A DNA stretch of 25,567 nucleotides from CAVXAE01 sp044225565. GTDB lineage: Bacteria > Pseudomonadota > Gammaproteobacteria > Steroidobacterales > Steroidobacteraceae. The notes beneath the pieces are model-generated. The model did not search any database, was not told the origin of the DNA, and worked only from the letters and a program-made list of their open reading frames with translations. Of the stretch, positions 1 through 7,197 are shown piece after piece. The DNA lies in assembly GCA_044225565.1 (NCBI GenBank), contig JBGAIL010000054.1, positions 1 through 25,567 of the forward strand, written 5' to 3'. Within the stretch, counting starts at the first letter, position 1. Each line of letters begins with the position of its first letter. The position numbers and the translations under genes are program-made.

Positions 1-1623
1 GCCGCGCTGCTCGGCCAGATGCACGTGCGGGCCACGAACGGCAATGCCTTCTTCGGCAGCGGCGCCGAGCAGGACGCGAACGACTCCAGCAAGGTCATCG
101 TCGGCCTGCGCGCCGGCGGCCTCGGCCTGCCGGACCGCGACTACTACCTGAAGACCGACGCGAAGTCCGTCGAAACGCGCAACCGCTACGTCGCGCACGT
201 CACGAAGATGCTGCAGCTCATCGGAGAGCCGGCGCAGAAGGCGGCCGCCGACGCGAAGACCGTGCTGCGCCTCGAGACCGCGCTGGCGAAAGCCTCGCTC
301 ACCCAGGTGGAGAAGCGCGATCCCTACAAGACCTATCACCGCACGACGCCGGAATCGCTGCGCAAGCTCGCGCCCGATTTCAACTGGTCGGCTTACTTCG
401 GCGCCACACGGCTCAACGCCTCGCCCTGGCTCAACGTCGCCGAGCCCGCATTCCTGCAGGAGCTGAACGCGCTGATCAAGCGCGAGAGCCTCGCCGACCT
501 GCAGGCCTACATGCGCTGGACGCTGGTGAGCGCCACCGCGCCGTACCTTTCGAAGCCGCTCGCCTCGGAGTCCTTCGCATTCAACCGCGCCTACCTGCGC
601 GGCGTGCAGAATGACCGGCCGCGCTGGAAGAAATGCGTCGCCTGGGTGGACCGGCAGCTCGGCGAGGCGCTGGGCAAGGAGTTCGTGGCCCGCGCCTTCC
701 CTGCCGACATGAAGGCGAAGACCGTCCGGATGACCGAGCAGATCGAGGCCGCCATGAAGCAACGCATCCAGGCGCTCGACTGGATGACGCAGGAGACCAG
801 GGCGCAGGCACTGGCGAAGCTCTCGAAGATGCGCAACAAGGTGGGTTACCCCGACGTGTGGCGGGACTATTCCGCGCTCGCCGTGTCCCGCGGGGACTTC
901 TTCGGCAACGTCTCCCGCGCCACCGAGTTCGAGAGCTGGCGCGACGCGGCCAAGATCGGCAAGCCCGTGGACCGCGGCGAGTGGGGCATGACGCCGCCCA
1001 CGGTGAACGCCTACTACGATCCGCAGATGAACGACATCAACTTCCCCGCGGGCGTGCTGCTGCCGCCGCTCTTCGATCCGAAGATGGACGACGCGCCCAA
1101 CTACGGCAACACGGGCGGCACCATCGGCCACGAGCTCACCCACGGCTTCGACGACGAGGGTCGTCAGTACGACGGTGCCGGCAACCTGCGGGACTGGTGG
1201 AAGAAGAGCGACGCCACGAACTTCGAGCAGCGCGCGCAGTGCATCCGCGACCAGTACTCGCAGTACACCATCGTGGACGACATCAGGATCAACGGCGCGC
1301 TCACTTCCGGAGAGGACATCGCCGATCTCGGCGGGGAGCTGCTGGCCTGGATGGCGTGGCAGGAACAGACACGCCAGATGCAGCTCGAGAGCCAGGACGG
1401 CCTCACGCCCGATCAGCGCTTCTTCGTCGGCTTCGCACAATGGGCGTGCTCCAACGAGCGGCCTGAGAATCTGCGCGTGAACGCGGTGGTGGACCCGCAC
1501 TCCCCGCCGCGCCACCGCATCAACGGCGTGGTCACGAACATGCCGCAGTTCGCGGAAGCGTTTCAGTGCAAAGAGGGCCAGAGGCTGGTGAAGAAGCCCA
1601 GGGACGTCTGCAAGGTCTGGTAA
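1..1623 (+). CDS. M13 family (neprilysin/PepO-type) zinc metallopeptidase, 5' end outside window
   Basis: The reading frame is open from base 1, so the N-terminus is missing; 540 codons remain of a family usually around 650-700 residues. The zinc site HELTH lies at 1129-1143, and the third ligand Glu is in GEDIADLGG (Glu codon 1312-1314). The upstream family motif NAYYDPQMNDINFPAG and the typical C-terminal ending CKVW are present, so the catalytic domain is complete. M13 enzymes are normally secreted or membrane-anchored endopeptidases that cut short peptides. The signal peptide would lie upstream of the window, so location is inferred from the family. The next gene starts 24 nt downstream on the same strand with its own strong ribosome binding site. 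Family assignment is firm; the substrate is unknown. Confidence 0.95.
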   Translation, partial: AALLGQMHVRATNGNAFFGSGAEQDANDSSKVIVGLRAGGLGLPDRDYYLKTDAKSVETRNRYVAHVTKMLQLIGEPAQKAAADAKTVLRLETALAKASLTQVEKRDPYKTYHRTTPESLRKLAPDFNWSAYFGATRLNASPWLNVAEPAFLQELNALIKRESLADLQAYMRWTLVSATAPYLSKPLASESFAFNRAYLRGVQNDRPRWKKCVAWVDRQLGEALGKEFVARAFPADMKAKTVRMTEQIEAAMKQRIQALDWMTQETRAQALAKLSKMRNKVGYPDVWRDYSALAVSRGDFFGNVSRATEFESWRDAAKIGKPVDRGEWGMTPPTVNAYYDPQMNDINFPAGVLLPPLFDPKMDDAPNYGNTGGTIGHELTHGFDDEGRQYDGAGNLRDWWKKSDATNFEQRAQCIRDQYSQYTIVDDIRINGALTSGEDIADLGGELLAWMAWQEQTRQMQLESQDGLTPDQRFFVGFAQWACSNERPENLRVNAVVDPHSPPRHRINGVVTNMPQFAEAFQCKEGQRLVKKPRDVCKVW

Positions 1624-1630
1624 TGTAGCG

Positions 1631-1636
1631 AGGAGG
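1631..1636 (+). promoter_or_regulatory. strong Shine-Dalgarno AGGAGG
   Basis: AGGAGG sits 10 nt before the ATG at 1647 and fixes the start of the metallo-beta-lactamase-fold gene. Confidence 0.8.
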
Positions 1637-1646
1637 AGCAAAGGAC

Positions 1647-2612
1647 ATGAGTACTCACACCACCACCGTGCCGGCGACCGCCGCCGCAATCCTGAGCCTG
1701 CTGCTCGCGCCGGCCGGGGCGCAGGCCGCCGCACCGCAGTTGAAGAGCCAGGCGCCCGGCTACTATCGGATGGCGCTCGGCGACTTCGAAATCACCGCGC
1801 TTTCCGACGGCACGATGGACCTGCCGGTCGAGCAACTGCTCACCAACGTGCAGCCGGCCGACGCGGAAGCGTTGCTGAAGAAGCAATTCCTGAAATCTCC
1901 GGTGGAGACTTCCGTCAACGCGTTCCTCATCAACACCGGGGCCAAGGTGGTGCTCGTGGACACCGGTGCCGGCGTCACCTTCGGCCCCACCGTCGGCAAG
2001 CTGCTCACCACGCTCAAAGCCGCGGGTTACGCTCCGGAGCAGGTGGACGACATCGTCGTCACCCACATGCACGGGGACCACATCGGCGGTCTCGGCAACA
2101 ACGGCCACCGCGCCTTCCCCAACGCCAGGGTGCATGCGGACAAGCACGATGCGGACTATTGGCTCAGCAAGGCGAATCTCGACAAGGCCCCGGAGGACCG
2201 CAAGGGCACCTTCCAGGGCGCCATGGCCTCGCTGCAGCCGTACATCGACGCCAGGAAGTTCCAGACCTTCGAGGCGGGCGCCACTCTGGTGCCGGGCCTC
2301 AGCACCCTCTCGGCGCACGGCCACACGCCGGGCCACACGCTGTACGTTGCGGAAAGCAAAGGGCAGAAGCTCGTGCTGTGGGGCGACCTGCTGCACGTCG
2401 CGGCGGTGCAGTTCCCGAAGCCGTCGGTCACCATCCAGTTCGACACGAATTCGCCCAAGGCGCGCGTCGCGCGTGAGAAGGCGCTTGCAGACGCGGCCGC
2501 CGGCGGGTACTGGGTAGGCATCGCCCATGTCTCCTTCCCCGGCCTCGGCCATGTGCGCAAGGAAGGCGACGGCTACGCATGGGTCCCGGCGAACTACAGC
2601 GCCAACCGGTAA
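1647..2612 (+). CDS. secreted metallo-beta-lactamase-fold hydrolase
   Basis: 321 residues. The N-terminus is a signal peptide, with a hydrophobic stretch around residues 9-25 and a probable cleavage after AQA near residue 27, so a periplasmic protein is expected. The metal site THMHGDH is at 139-145, followed by GHTPGH at 225-230 and a WGDLLH segment with Asp247; together these are the usual dinuclear-metal ligands of the fold. Family members hydrolyse beta-lactams, lactones, phosphodiesters, sulfatides and others. The sequence resembles the generic 'MBL fold metallo-hydrolase' group more than true beta-lactamases, and I cannot name a substrate. The start is set by AGGAGG at 1631. The 3' end overlaps the next gene by 34 nt. 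Confidence 0.93.
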   Translation: MSTHTTTVPATAAAILSLLLAPAGAQAAAPQLKSQAPGYYRMALGDFEITALSDGTMDLPVEQLLTNVQPADAEALLKKQFLKSPVETSVNAFLINTGAKVVLVDTGAGVTFGPTVGKLLTTLKAAGYAPEQVDDIVVTHMHGDHIGGLGNNGHRAFPNARVHADKHDADYWLSKANLDKAPEDRKGTFQGAMASLQPYIDARKFQTFEAGATLVPGLSTLSAHGHTPGHTLYVAESKGQKLVLWGDLLHVAAVQFPKPSVTIQFDTNSPKARVAREKALADAAAGGYWVGIAHVSFPGLGHVRKEGDGYAWVPANYSANR

Positions 2613-3739
2613 TCCCGAAGTCCCGCGCGCGTCGCATCTGGCTGCGCGCGCAGAGGCTCGATAGCGTCGCGCCCTTCGGCGAAAGCGCTACCGCCACGCC
2701 GGCGGCGGTGGCGCATCTCGGCTACGTGCAGATCGACACCATCCACGTGATCGAGCGCTGCCACCATCACATCCTCTTCTCGCGCATCCCGACGTATCGG
2801 CGCGAGCATCTGCATCAGGCGCAGAGCACCGACAAGTCCGTGTTCGAATACTGGACGCATGCGCTCGCATACGTGCCCACGCCGGACCTGCGCTTCTACG
2901 TTCGCGACATGAAGCGTCACTGGCAGAAGCGCAGCGTGTGGTTCACGGCGGTGAAGGAGAGCGAGGTACGCAAGGTGCTGCGGCGCATCCGGCAGCACGG
3001 CGCGCTCACCATCCGGGACATCGATGACGACGTGCTGGTGGAGAAGGACCACGAATGGGCGAGCCGCAAGCCTTCGAAGCGGGCGTTGCAGCTCGCCTTC
3101 TACCGCGGTCAGGTGGCAGTGAGCACGCGCGCCGGGATGCTGAAGACTTATGAGCTGATGAACCGGCACTTCGGCTGGGAGCGGATGCCGCGGGCAGCTT
3201 CCGTCGGCGAGACGAACGACTACCTGCTCGATCGCGCGCTGCGCGCCCAGGGACTCGTGAGCGTCGATTCCATCTGCTATCTCGATGCGCCGCGCAAGGC
3301 GGGCATCCGCAAGGCCATCGACAGGCGGGTGCGGCGCGGAGAGCTGGTGCCCGTGGAGATCGAAGGCGTTGCGAAGGCGGCGCACTGGGCGCGGCCCGAA
3401 ACGCTGGAGGAGGACGTCGCACCTGCCGAAGAGCTCGTTCACGTCCTGTCGCCGTTCGATCCGCTCGTGAATCAGCGCAAGCGGCTGCTGCAGTTCTTCG
3501 ACTACGAGCATCGCTTCGAGGCGTACGTGCCGAAGGCCAGGCGGGTGTTCGGCTATTTCGTGTGCCCGGTGCTGGTGGGCGACCGCATCATCGCCGGACT
3601 CGACCTCAAGACGGATCGCGAGCGCGGCCGGCTCTTGATCCAGAAATGGAACTGGATCGGCAAGGGTCGCTCGCGCGAGAACCGGCGGAAGATCGAGGAC
3701 GCACTCGACCGGTTCGAGAGATTCCAGCTGGCGCGCTAG
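2579..3739 (+). CDS. AlkX/YcaQ-family DNA glycosylase (winged-helix, interstrand-crosslink repair family)
   Basis: 386 residues, close to the about 410 of E. coli YcaQ. The sequence matches the family throughout: VQIDTIHVI (49-57), a HHHILFSR segment, VFEYWTHA, and LSPFDPLVNQRKR with a following YGYFVCPVL-like region (here FGYFVCPVL). The catalytic motif is Gln51-Ile-Asp53. That is the QxD form of the AlkX (YcaQ) branch rather than the QxQ of AlkZ toxin-producer self-resistance enzymes. Known members remove bulky N-alkyl adducts and unhook nitrogen-mustard-type crosslinks. The chosen ATG lies inside the 3' end of the preceding gene, with AAGGAAGG at 2559-2566 as ribosome site. No other good start is seen before the conserved region. 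The overlap suggests translational coupling, although the two products have no obvious shared role. Confidence 0.9.
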   Translation: MGPGELQRQPVIPKSRARRIWLRAQRLDSVAPFGESATATPAAVAHLGYVQIDTIHVIERCHHHILFSRIPTYRREHLHQAQSTDKSVFEYWTHALAYVPTPDLRFYVRDMKRHWQKRSVWFTAVKESEVRKVLRRIRQHGALTIRDIDDDVLVEKDHEWASRKPSKRALQLAFYRGQVAVSTRAGMLKTYELMNRHFGWERMPRAASVGETNDYLLDRALRAQGLVSVDSICYLDAPRKAGIRKAIDRRVRRGELVPVEIEGVAKAAHWARPETLEEDVAPAEELVHVLSPFDPLVNQRKRLLQFFDYEHRFEAYVPKARRVFGYFVCPVLVGDRIIAGLDLKTDRERGRLLIQKWNWIGKGRSRENRRKIEDALDRFERFQLAR

Positions 3740-3745
3740 CGCCAG
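3728..3745. terminator. hairpin between convergent genes
   Basis: CTGGCGC, loop GCTA, GCGCCAG: a perfect 7-bp stem overlapping the stop codon of the AlkX-like gene and ending 4 nt before the stop of the opposing lipoprotein gene. There is no T-tract, so it is only a candidate bidirectional terminator. Confidence 0.45.
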
Positions 3746-3748
3746 GCG

Positions 3749-4384
3749 TCATTCACGCGTTCGGTCGTACACCTGTCTCACGGTGGTGGGCTGCCCCTCC
3801 CCGGTCATCTCGCTCACCACCAGCAGCTGACTGCCGTCGCCGGTGAGCTCGTACTGCCGAAACAGCTTGAGGCCGTCGGGCGAGTCCGTGCGGACGATGA
3901 AGCGACGGCCGTCCCATCCGGCATAGCGGTCCGCCGCCCCGTGCGGAATCGAAATGATGACCTTCTCGCCGTACACATAGCGTGCGGCAGAACCGTCGCT
4001 GACCAGCTTCAGCTCCGATGCGGACTGCGTGATCTCGAGCCTGCTGCCGGAGTCGAGCATCGCGATGCGCTCCTCCTGCGCCTTTTCCCACAAGCGGCGA
4101 TACGCGGTGCGTGCCGAGCTGGTGGGGGGCTCCGGGCGCGACTCCGGCCCGGGCAGCGGCGGATTCTCCATGTCGCCCGCCATGCGGTCCCGATCCCGGT
4201 CGCGCCGCTCACGCCCGCGACGCTCCTGTTCGTGGACGACCTTCCCAGGATCGTCGCTCAGCTTCCCGTTCAGCGCCCAATGGCCGCTGAGATCAAGCTT
4301 CTGGGGCGGCGCGACGCCCAGATGGCCCGAGCACGCGGCCACGCCCAGCGTGGCGAGCAGCAGGAGCGCGAGATTCTTCGACAT
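3749..4384 (-). CDS. small putative lipoprotein, unknown function
   Basis: 211 residues from the ATG at 4384, which is preceded by a GAGG ribosome site. The frame stays open further upstream, but only this start puts a lipoprotein signal at the N-terminus: a hydrophobic run at 5-16, then VAAC with Cys18 as the lipidation site. After an LSGHW segment (32-36) comes a very charged stretch of Arg/Asp/Glu (52-68), a Pro/Glu-rich linker (75-90), and a beta-rich C-terminal half (115-208). I do not recognise a named family. It is probably tethered to an envelope membrane facing the periplasm. It is divergent from the PRC-barrel gene across 188 bp and convergent with the AlkX-like gene. Confidence 0.75.
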   Translation of the reverse strand: MSKNLALLLLATLGVAACSGHLGVAPPQKLDLSGHWALNGKLSDDPGKVVHEQERRGRERRDRDRDRMAGDMENPPLPGPESRPEPPTSSARTAYRRLWEKAQEERIAMLDSGSRLEITQSASELKLVSDGSAARYVYGEKVIISIPHGAADRYAGWDGRRFIVRTDSPDGLKLFRQYELTGDGSQLLVVSEMTGEGQPTTVRQVYDRTRE

Positions 4385-4572
4385 CGCCGGCCTCAGAGCC
4401 CAGCGCCCGATCGGCGCAACTGAAGCGTAGCCTGTCGATGGATTCCACGCGAGAGGCATTCCGGCTGCGCGCGGCCGCGCCCTCCCGGAGCGACCGACCG
4501 ACCGCGGAACATTTGCCGCGCACGGCGTTTCATCTCTCTCGAACCCATTCAACCCTCGAGGAGTAAGGATCC

Positions 4573-4944
4573 ATGACCACCGCAAGCGGGCACACTTCGG
4601 CCATTCGCGCGAAGAAGGTGATCGGCACCAACGTGAAGGACACTTCCGGCCAGAAGATCGGCGAGATCGAGGACGTGGTGCTGGACAAGCAGTCCAACAA
4701 CATCATGTTCGCGGTCGTCGGCTTCGGCGGCTTCCTCGGCATGGCCGAAAAGTACCACCCGATTCCCTGGGCGGCGCTCGACTACGACGAGAAGCAGAGC
4801 TCCTATGTGGTGAGCTACACCAAGGAGCAGCTCGAGGCCGCACCGGCAGGCTCGATCGACGAGCTCACCCGCGAGAGCGGCGTGCAGTTCCGCGACCGCG
4901 CGTACGACTACTACAAGTCGCCGCGATACTGGGACAAGCATTGA
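4573..4944 (+). CDS. PRC-barrel domain protein
   Basis: 123 residues. Residues about 13-80 fit a PRC-barrel: KVIGTNVKDTSGQKIGEIED, then VVLDKQSNNIMFAVVGFGG and IPWAAL. This is the small beta-barrel found in photosynthetic reaction-centre H subunit, in RimM and in many stand-alone stress-associated bacterial proteins. There is no signal peptide or membrane segment, so it is likely cytoplasmic. A ribosome site GAGGAGTAAGGA lies just before the ATG. The C-terminal tail (residues 95-123) is rich in Asp, Arg and Tyr. It is a single gene, convergent with exonuclease III 31 bp away. The role is unknown; stand-alone PRC-barrel proteins are often stress-induced, but that is family knowledge and not shown here. 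Confidence 0.88.
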   Translation: MTTASGHTSAIRAKKVIGTNVKDTSGQKIGEIEDVVLDKQSNNIMFAVVGFGGFLGMAEKYHPIPWAALDYDEKQSSYVVSYTKEQLEAAPAGSIDELTRESGVQFRDRAYDYYKSPRYWDKH

Positions 4945-4975
4945 GTTGCTGCCCGGCCGCGGCGGCCCGTCCTGC

Positions 4976-5791
4976 TCACGACCCCTTCGATCGGGGCGGG
5001 CGCCGCGCGCCGGGGGCGCGGTCGGCGAGATTCACCCAAGTGGGCGCGTGGTCGCTCGCATGGCTTTGCCCGCGCACCCATTTGTCGACGCCTGCGCTCT
5101 CGAGGCGCGCAGCCGCAGGTTTGTTCAGTAGCACGTGATCGATGCGCAGCCCCGCGTCGCGTGCCCAGTGATTGCGGAAATAGTCCCAGAACGTGTAGAT
5201 GCGCTCGTCGGGGTGCAACTGGCGCAGTGAGTCCACCCAGCCCTGTTTCAGCAACCGCGCGTATGCGTCGCGACTCTCCGGTTGCAGCAGCGCGTCCTTG
5301 CGCCAGGACTTCGGATCGTAGATATCGAAATCCGTCGGCACCACGTTGAAGTCGCCGCAGAGCGCCACCGGAGTTCTCGCCGCGAACAGCTTCTTTGCAT
5401 GCCGGATGAGGCGCTCGAACCACGCGAGCTTGTAGTCGAACTTCGGACCCGGCTGCGGATTGCCGTTGGGCAGATAGAGGCAGCAGACGGTGAGGCCACC
5501 CACTTTCGCTTCGAGGTAACGGCTGTGCGTGTCGTCCGGATCGCCCGGCAGCCCGCGCCGCACCTCTTTCGGCACCTCGCCCTTCGCGAGGATCGCGACG
5601 CCGTTCCAGGAAGTCTGCCCGTGCCAGACGGCGCCGTAGCCCGTGTCCGCCAGATCGCGCTCCGGGAAGCGCTCGTCCGGAGCCTTGAGCTCCTGCAGGC
5701 AGGCCACGTCGGGCGACTCCCTGTCCAGCCACTCGAGCAGGTTCTGCAGCCGTGCGCCGATGCCGTTGACGTTGAAAGTCGCTATTTTCAT
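4976..5791 (-). CDS. xth: exodeoxyribonuclease III (AP endonuclease, XthA family)
   Basis: 271 residues, full length for the family. The active-site residues of the exonuclease III fold are all visible: Asn7 (ATFNVNGI), Glu34 (LQELK), Tyr106 (LYLPNG), Asp147 and Asn149 (CGDFNV), Asp218 (RIDHVL), and Asp247-His248 (SDHAP). These enzymes are Mg2+-dependent and cut DNA 5' to abasic sites, and have 3'-5' exonuclease and 3'-phosphatase activity in base excision repair. The short tail after residue 257 is basic and not conserved. The start at 5791 gives the standard MKIATFNVNG N-terminus. It is transcribed leftward and not clearly in an operon. Confidence 0.95.
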   Translation of the reverse strand: MKIATFNVNGIGARLQNLLEWLDRESPDVACLQELKAPDERFPERDLADTGYGAVWHGQTSWNGVAILAKGEVPKEVRRGLPGDPDDTHSRYLEAKVGGLTVCCLYLPNGNPQPGPKFDYKLAWFERLIRHAKKLFAARTPVALCGDFNVVPTDFDIYDPKSWRKDALLQPESRDAYARLLKQGWVDSLRQLHPDERIYTFWDYFRNHWARDAGLRIDHVLLNKPAAARLESAGVDKWVRGQSHASDHAPTWVNLADRAPGARRPPRSKGS

Positions 5792-5969
5792 CGTGGGCCC
5801 GCTTCGAGGGCCGCCATGCTATCAGGCGCTTCGCGCTCGCGCAGCGTCGCTCGCGCAGCCGGGGCGATGATGAGCCGCATCCGCCGCATGTTTGAGAGCG
5901 CTCGCGCGACGTGCTTTCGTGACGCGGAATTTTTTGATTTACTGACGTATATATCCTACAGTGCGGAGC
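5792..5969. promoter_or_regulatory. divergent intergenic region with AT-rich core
   Basis: About 180 bp between the starts of exonuclease III and the repeat protein. Positions 5928-5960 are strikingly AT-rich for this window, with a T-run at 5930-5935, TTGATT at 5934 and TATATATCCTA at 5948-5958. This probably holds the promoter of the rightward gene, but no -35/-10 pair has good spacing, so I do not assign hexamers. Confidence 0.4.
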
Positions 5970-6620
5970 ATGAACGCACTGGCCTTTTCGATTCGCGATG
6001 ATCGGAATCTCGGAAAGCCGCCGGGCGATGATGGCGGGGGAGGCACGAACGTGGAAGCGCGAATCGCGACGCTGGAATCGGACGTCAGGCACATCCGGTC
6101 CGACGTGGCGGACATCAAGGTCGACCTGCGCCGGCTCGGTGACCGGATCGATCGCGTCGACGAGAAGCTCGACGGCATCCGGGCGGGCCTCGAATACAAG
6201 ATCGAGAGCGCTCGCACCGAGCTCGGCGGCAGGATCGACGGCGGCCTCTCACAGCTCGGGAGCCGGATCGATGGCTTTCAAGCTCAGCTCGGCGGCAAGA
6301 TCGAGACCGCCCGCACTGAGCTCAGCGAGAAGATCGACGGCTCTCAAGCACAGCTCGGCGGCAGGATCGATGCGGTCCGCATCGAGCTCGGCGAGAGGAT
6401 CGACGGCTTCCAGGCGCAGCTCACCGGCAGGATCGATACTCTCCGCGCGGAGCTGGGCGCCCGCATCGATGCTCAGGGAGTGCGCATCGATGCGCTGAAT
6501 CAGAAGGTCGACACGGTGATCGCATCCCTGGCGTCCGCGAAGGTGTGGGCGCTGCTGCTCTACCTCGGGCTCGCGGCGGCCATGCTCGGCGTCATGGCGA
6601 AAGGCTTCGGCTGGCTCTGA
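5970..6620 (+). CDS. hendecad-repeat coiled-coil protein with C-terminal membrane anchor
   Basis: 216 residues from ATG 5970. After a Gly/Asp-rich leader and a helical segment (about 30-75) come eight consecutive 11-residue repeats of pattern xx-[RK]-I-[DE]-x5-L, for example GSRIDGFQAQL, GGKIETARTEL and GERIDGFQAQL. They span DNA 6192-6455. A hydrophobic helix of about 18 residues (VWALLLYLGLAAAMLGVM) and a short tail end the protein. Eleven-residue repeats form right-handed coiled coils or amphipathic helices. A C-terminally anchored rod facing one side of the inner membrane is inferred. The start is uncertain: GTG 5961 and GTG 6051 are in frame, and 6051 has the best ribosome site (GGGGGAGG, 7-nt spacing). 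The glycine run in the leader may just be that site read through. Function unknown. The 3' end overlaps the BLUF gene by 61 nt, antisense. Confidence 0.8.
   Translation: MNALAFSIRDDRNLGKPPGDDGGGGTNVEARIATLESDVRHIRSDVADIKVDLRRLGDRIDRVDEKLDGIRAGLEYKIESARTELGGRIDGGLSQLGSRIDGFQAQLGGKIETARTELSEKIDGSQAQLGGRIDAVRIELGERIDGFQAQLTGRIDTLRAELGARIDAQGVRIDALNQKVDTVIASLASAKVWALLLYLGLAAAMLGVMAKGFGWL
6192..6455 (+). repeat. eight 33-bp coding repeats
   Basis: Eight tandem imperfect 33-bp units encode the 11-residue hendecads of the membrane-anchored coiled-coil protein. The core codons for R/K-I-D recur every 33 bases as AGGATCGA/AAGATCGA-like words. Confidence 0.8.
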
Positions 6621-7042
6621 CGGGACGCGCTGCTCGCGATGGAAGCGAGCATGCGCTTGGCACGTCCGACGTTGAGGTCCAGCAGCGAGATCTGCTCGAT
6701 GCCCGCAGCCTGCGCGCCCGAGAGCGACGCGACCTGCTGCGGCGTGAGAGAGGTGAATCCCAGCGCCCAGTCCGCGAACAGCCGGTGCTCGGCCGGCTCG
6801 ACGACCAGCGTGGTCACGTTCGCATGGCGGGGATCGCGTGCGATGCGGGAATGCAGCCCCTCGACGATATCCGGCGTGCCTTCGATCGCCTGCAGGAACT
6901 CGAGCCCGCTCTGCACCAGCACGCTCGTCACGCCGAGTGCGGCATTGTTCCGGCGCGCGGCACTGACCAGTTGCTTGAGCGTCGCCGCGTCCAGGGACTG
7001 GGCGATGGTGCTGGTATAGATGAGGTGGGCCAGAGGCTGCAT
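6560..7042 (-). CDS. BLUF-domain blue-light sensor (short, stand-alone)
   Basis: 160 residues. The BLUF domain covers about 4-97 and binds flavin. The photocycle residues fall at exactly the spacing of Rhodobacter AppA: Tyr9 (LIYTS), Asn33 (RRNNAALG), Gln51 (LEFLQAIEG) and Trp92 (FADWALGF), corresponding to AppA Tyr21, Asn45, Gln63 and Trp104. The usual Thr-Gly after the Asn loop is Thr-Ser here (39-40). Residues 98-140 fit the two capping helices of short BLUF proteins, and the last 20 residues are a low-complexity tail. No output domain is present, so signalling must go through a partner protein. The gene is cytoplasmic, leftward, and follows the DUF1080 gene after a strong hairpin, so it probably has its own promoter. 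Its 3' end overlaps the opposing coiled-coil gene by 61 nt. Confidence 0.93.
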   Translation of the reverse strand: MQPLAHLIYTSTIAQSLDAATLKQLVSAARRNNAALGVTSVLVQSGLEFLQAIEGTPDIVEGLHSRIARDPRHANVTTLVVEPAEHRLFADWALGFTSLTPQQVASLSGAQAAGIEQISLLDLNVGRAKRMLASIASSASRQSQPKPFAMTPSMAAASPR

Positions 7043-7146
7043 GCCCGCACTATGCCGACACCGGTTTCAAAAGGAAGTGCGCGACCCCCAGGATTTCGGC
7101 AACTACGTAGAGAATCGGCGCGCAAAGCGGCAGCTCCCGAGCGCCG

Positions 7147-7178
7147 CCGGAGCATGCCGCGCATGCGGCATGCTCCGG
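7147..7178 (-). terminator. strong hairpin after the receptor/DUF1080 operon
   Basis: A 14-bp perfect stem (arm CCGGAGCATGCCGC, 4-nt loop, complementary arm) begins 19 nt after the DUF1080 stop codon. It separates that operon from the BLUF gene. There is no U-tract on the leftward transcript, so termination strength is uncertain. Confidence 0.6.
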
Positions 7179-7197
7179 GCGCACCCATCGGGCGGAG

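Noticed and set aside
1647..2612. MBL-fold gene as a true beta-lactamase resistance gene
   Set aside because: The generic metal-binding motif is shared by many hydrolases; nothing specific to characterised metallo-beta-lactamases is visible.
4491..4505. Tandem GACC/CCGA tetranucleotides upstream of the PRC-barrel gene as phase-variable repeat
   Set aside because: Only about three units, too few to suggest slippage-driven switching.
4385..4585. 67-codon N-terminal extension of the small lipoprotein
   Set aside because: It would bury the lipoprotein signal inside the chain and run into the start of the divergent PRC-barrel gene.
5928..5960. AT-rich stretch as a replication origin
   Set aside because: Only about 30 bp, no DnaA boxes or dnaA/dnaN genes seen; promoter region is simpler.
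6192..6455. 33-bp tandem repeats as a CRISPR-like or satellite array
   Set aside because: Units are contiguous, without spacers, and keep the reading frame of a coiled-coil protein.
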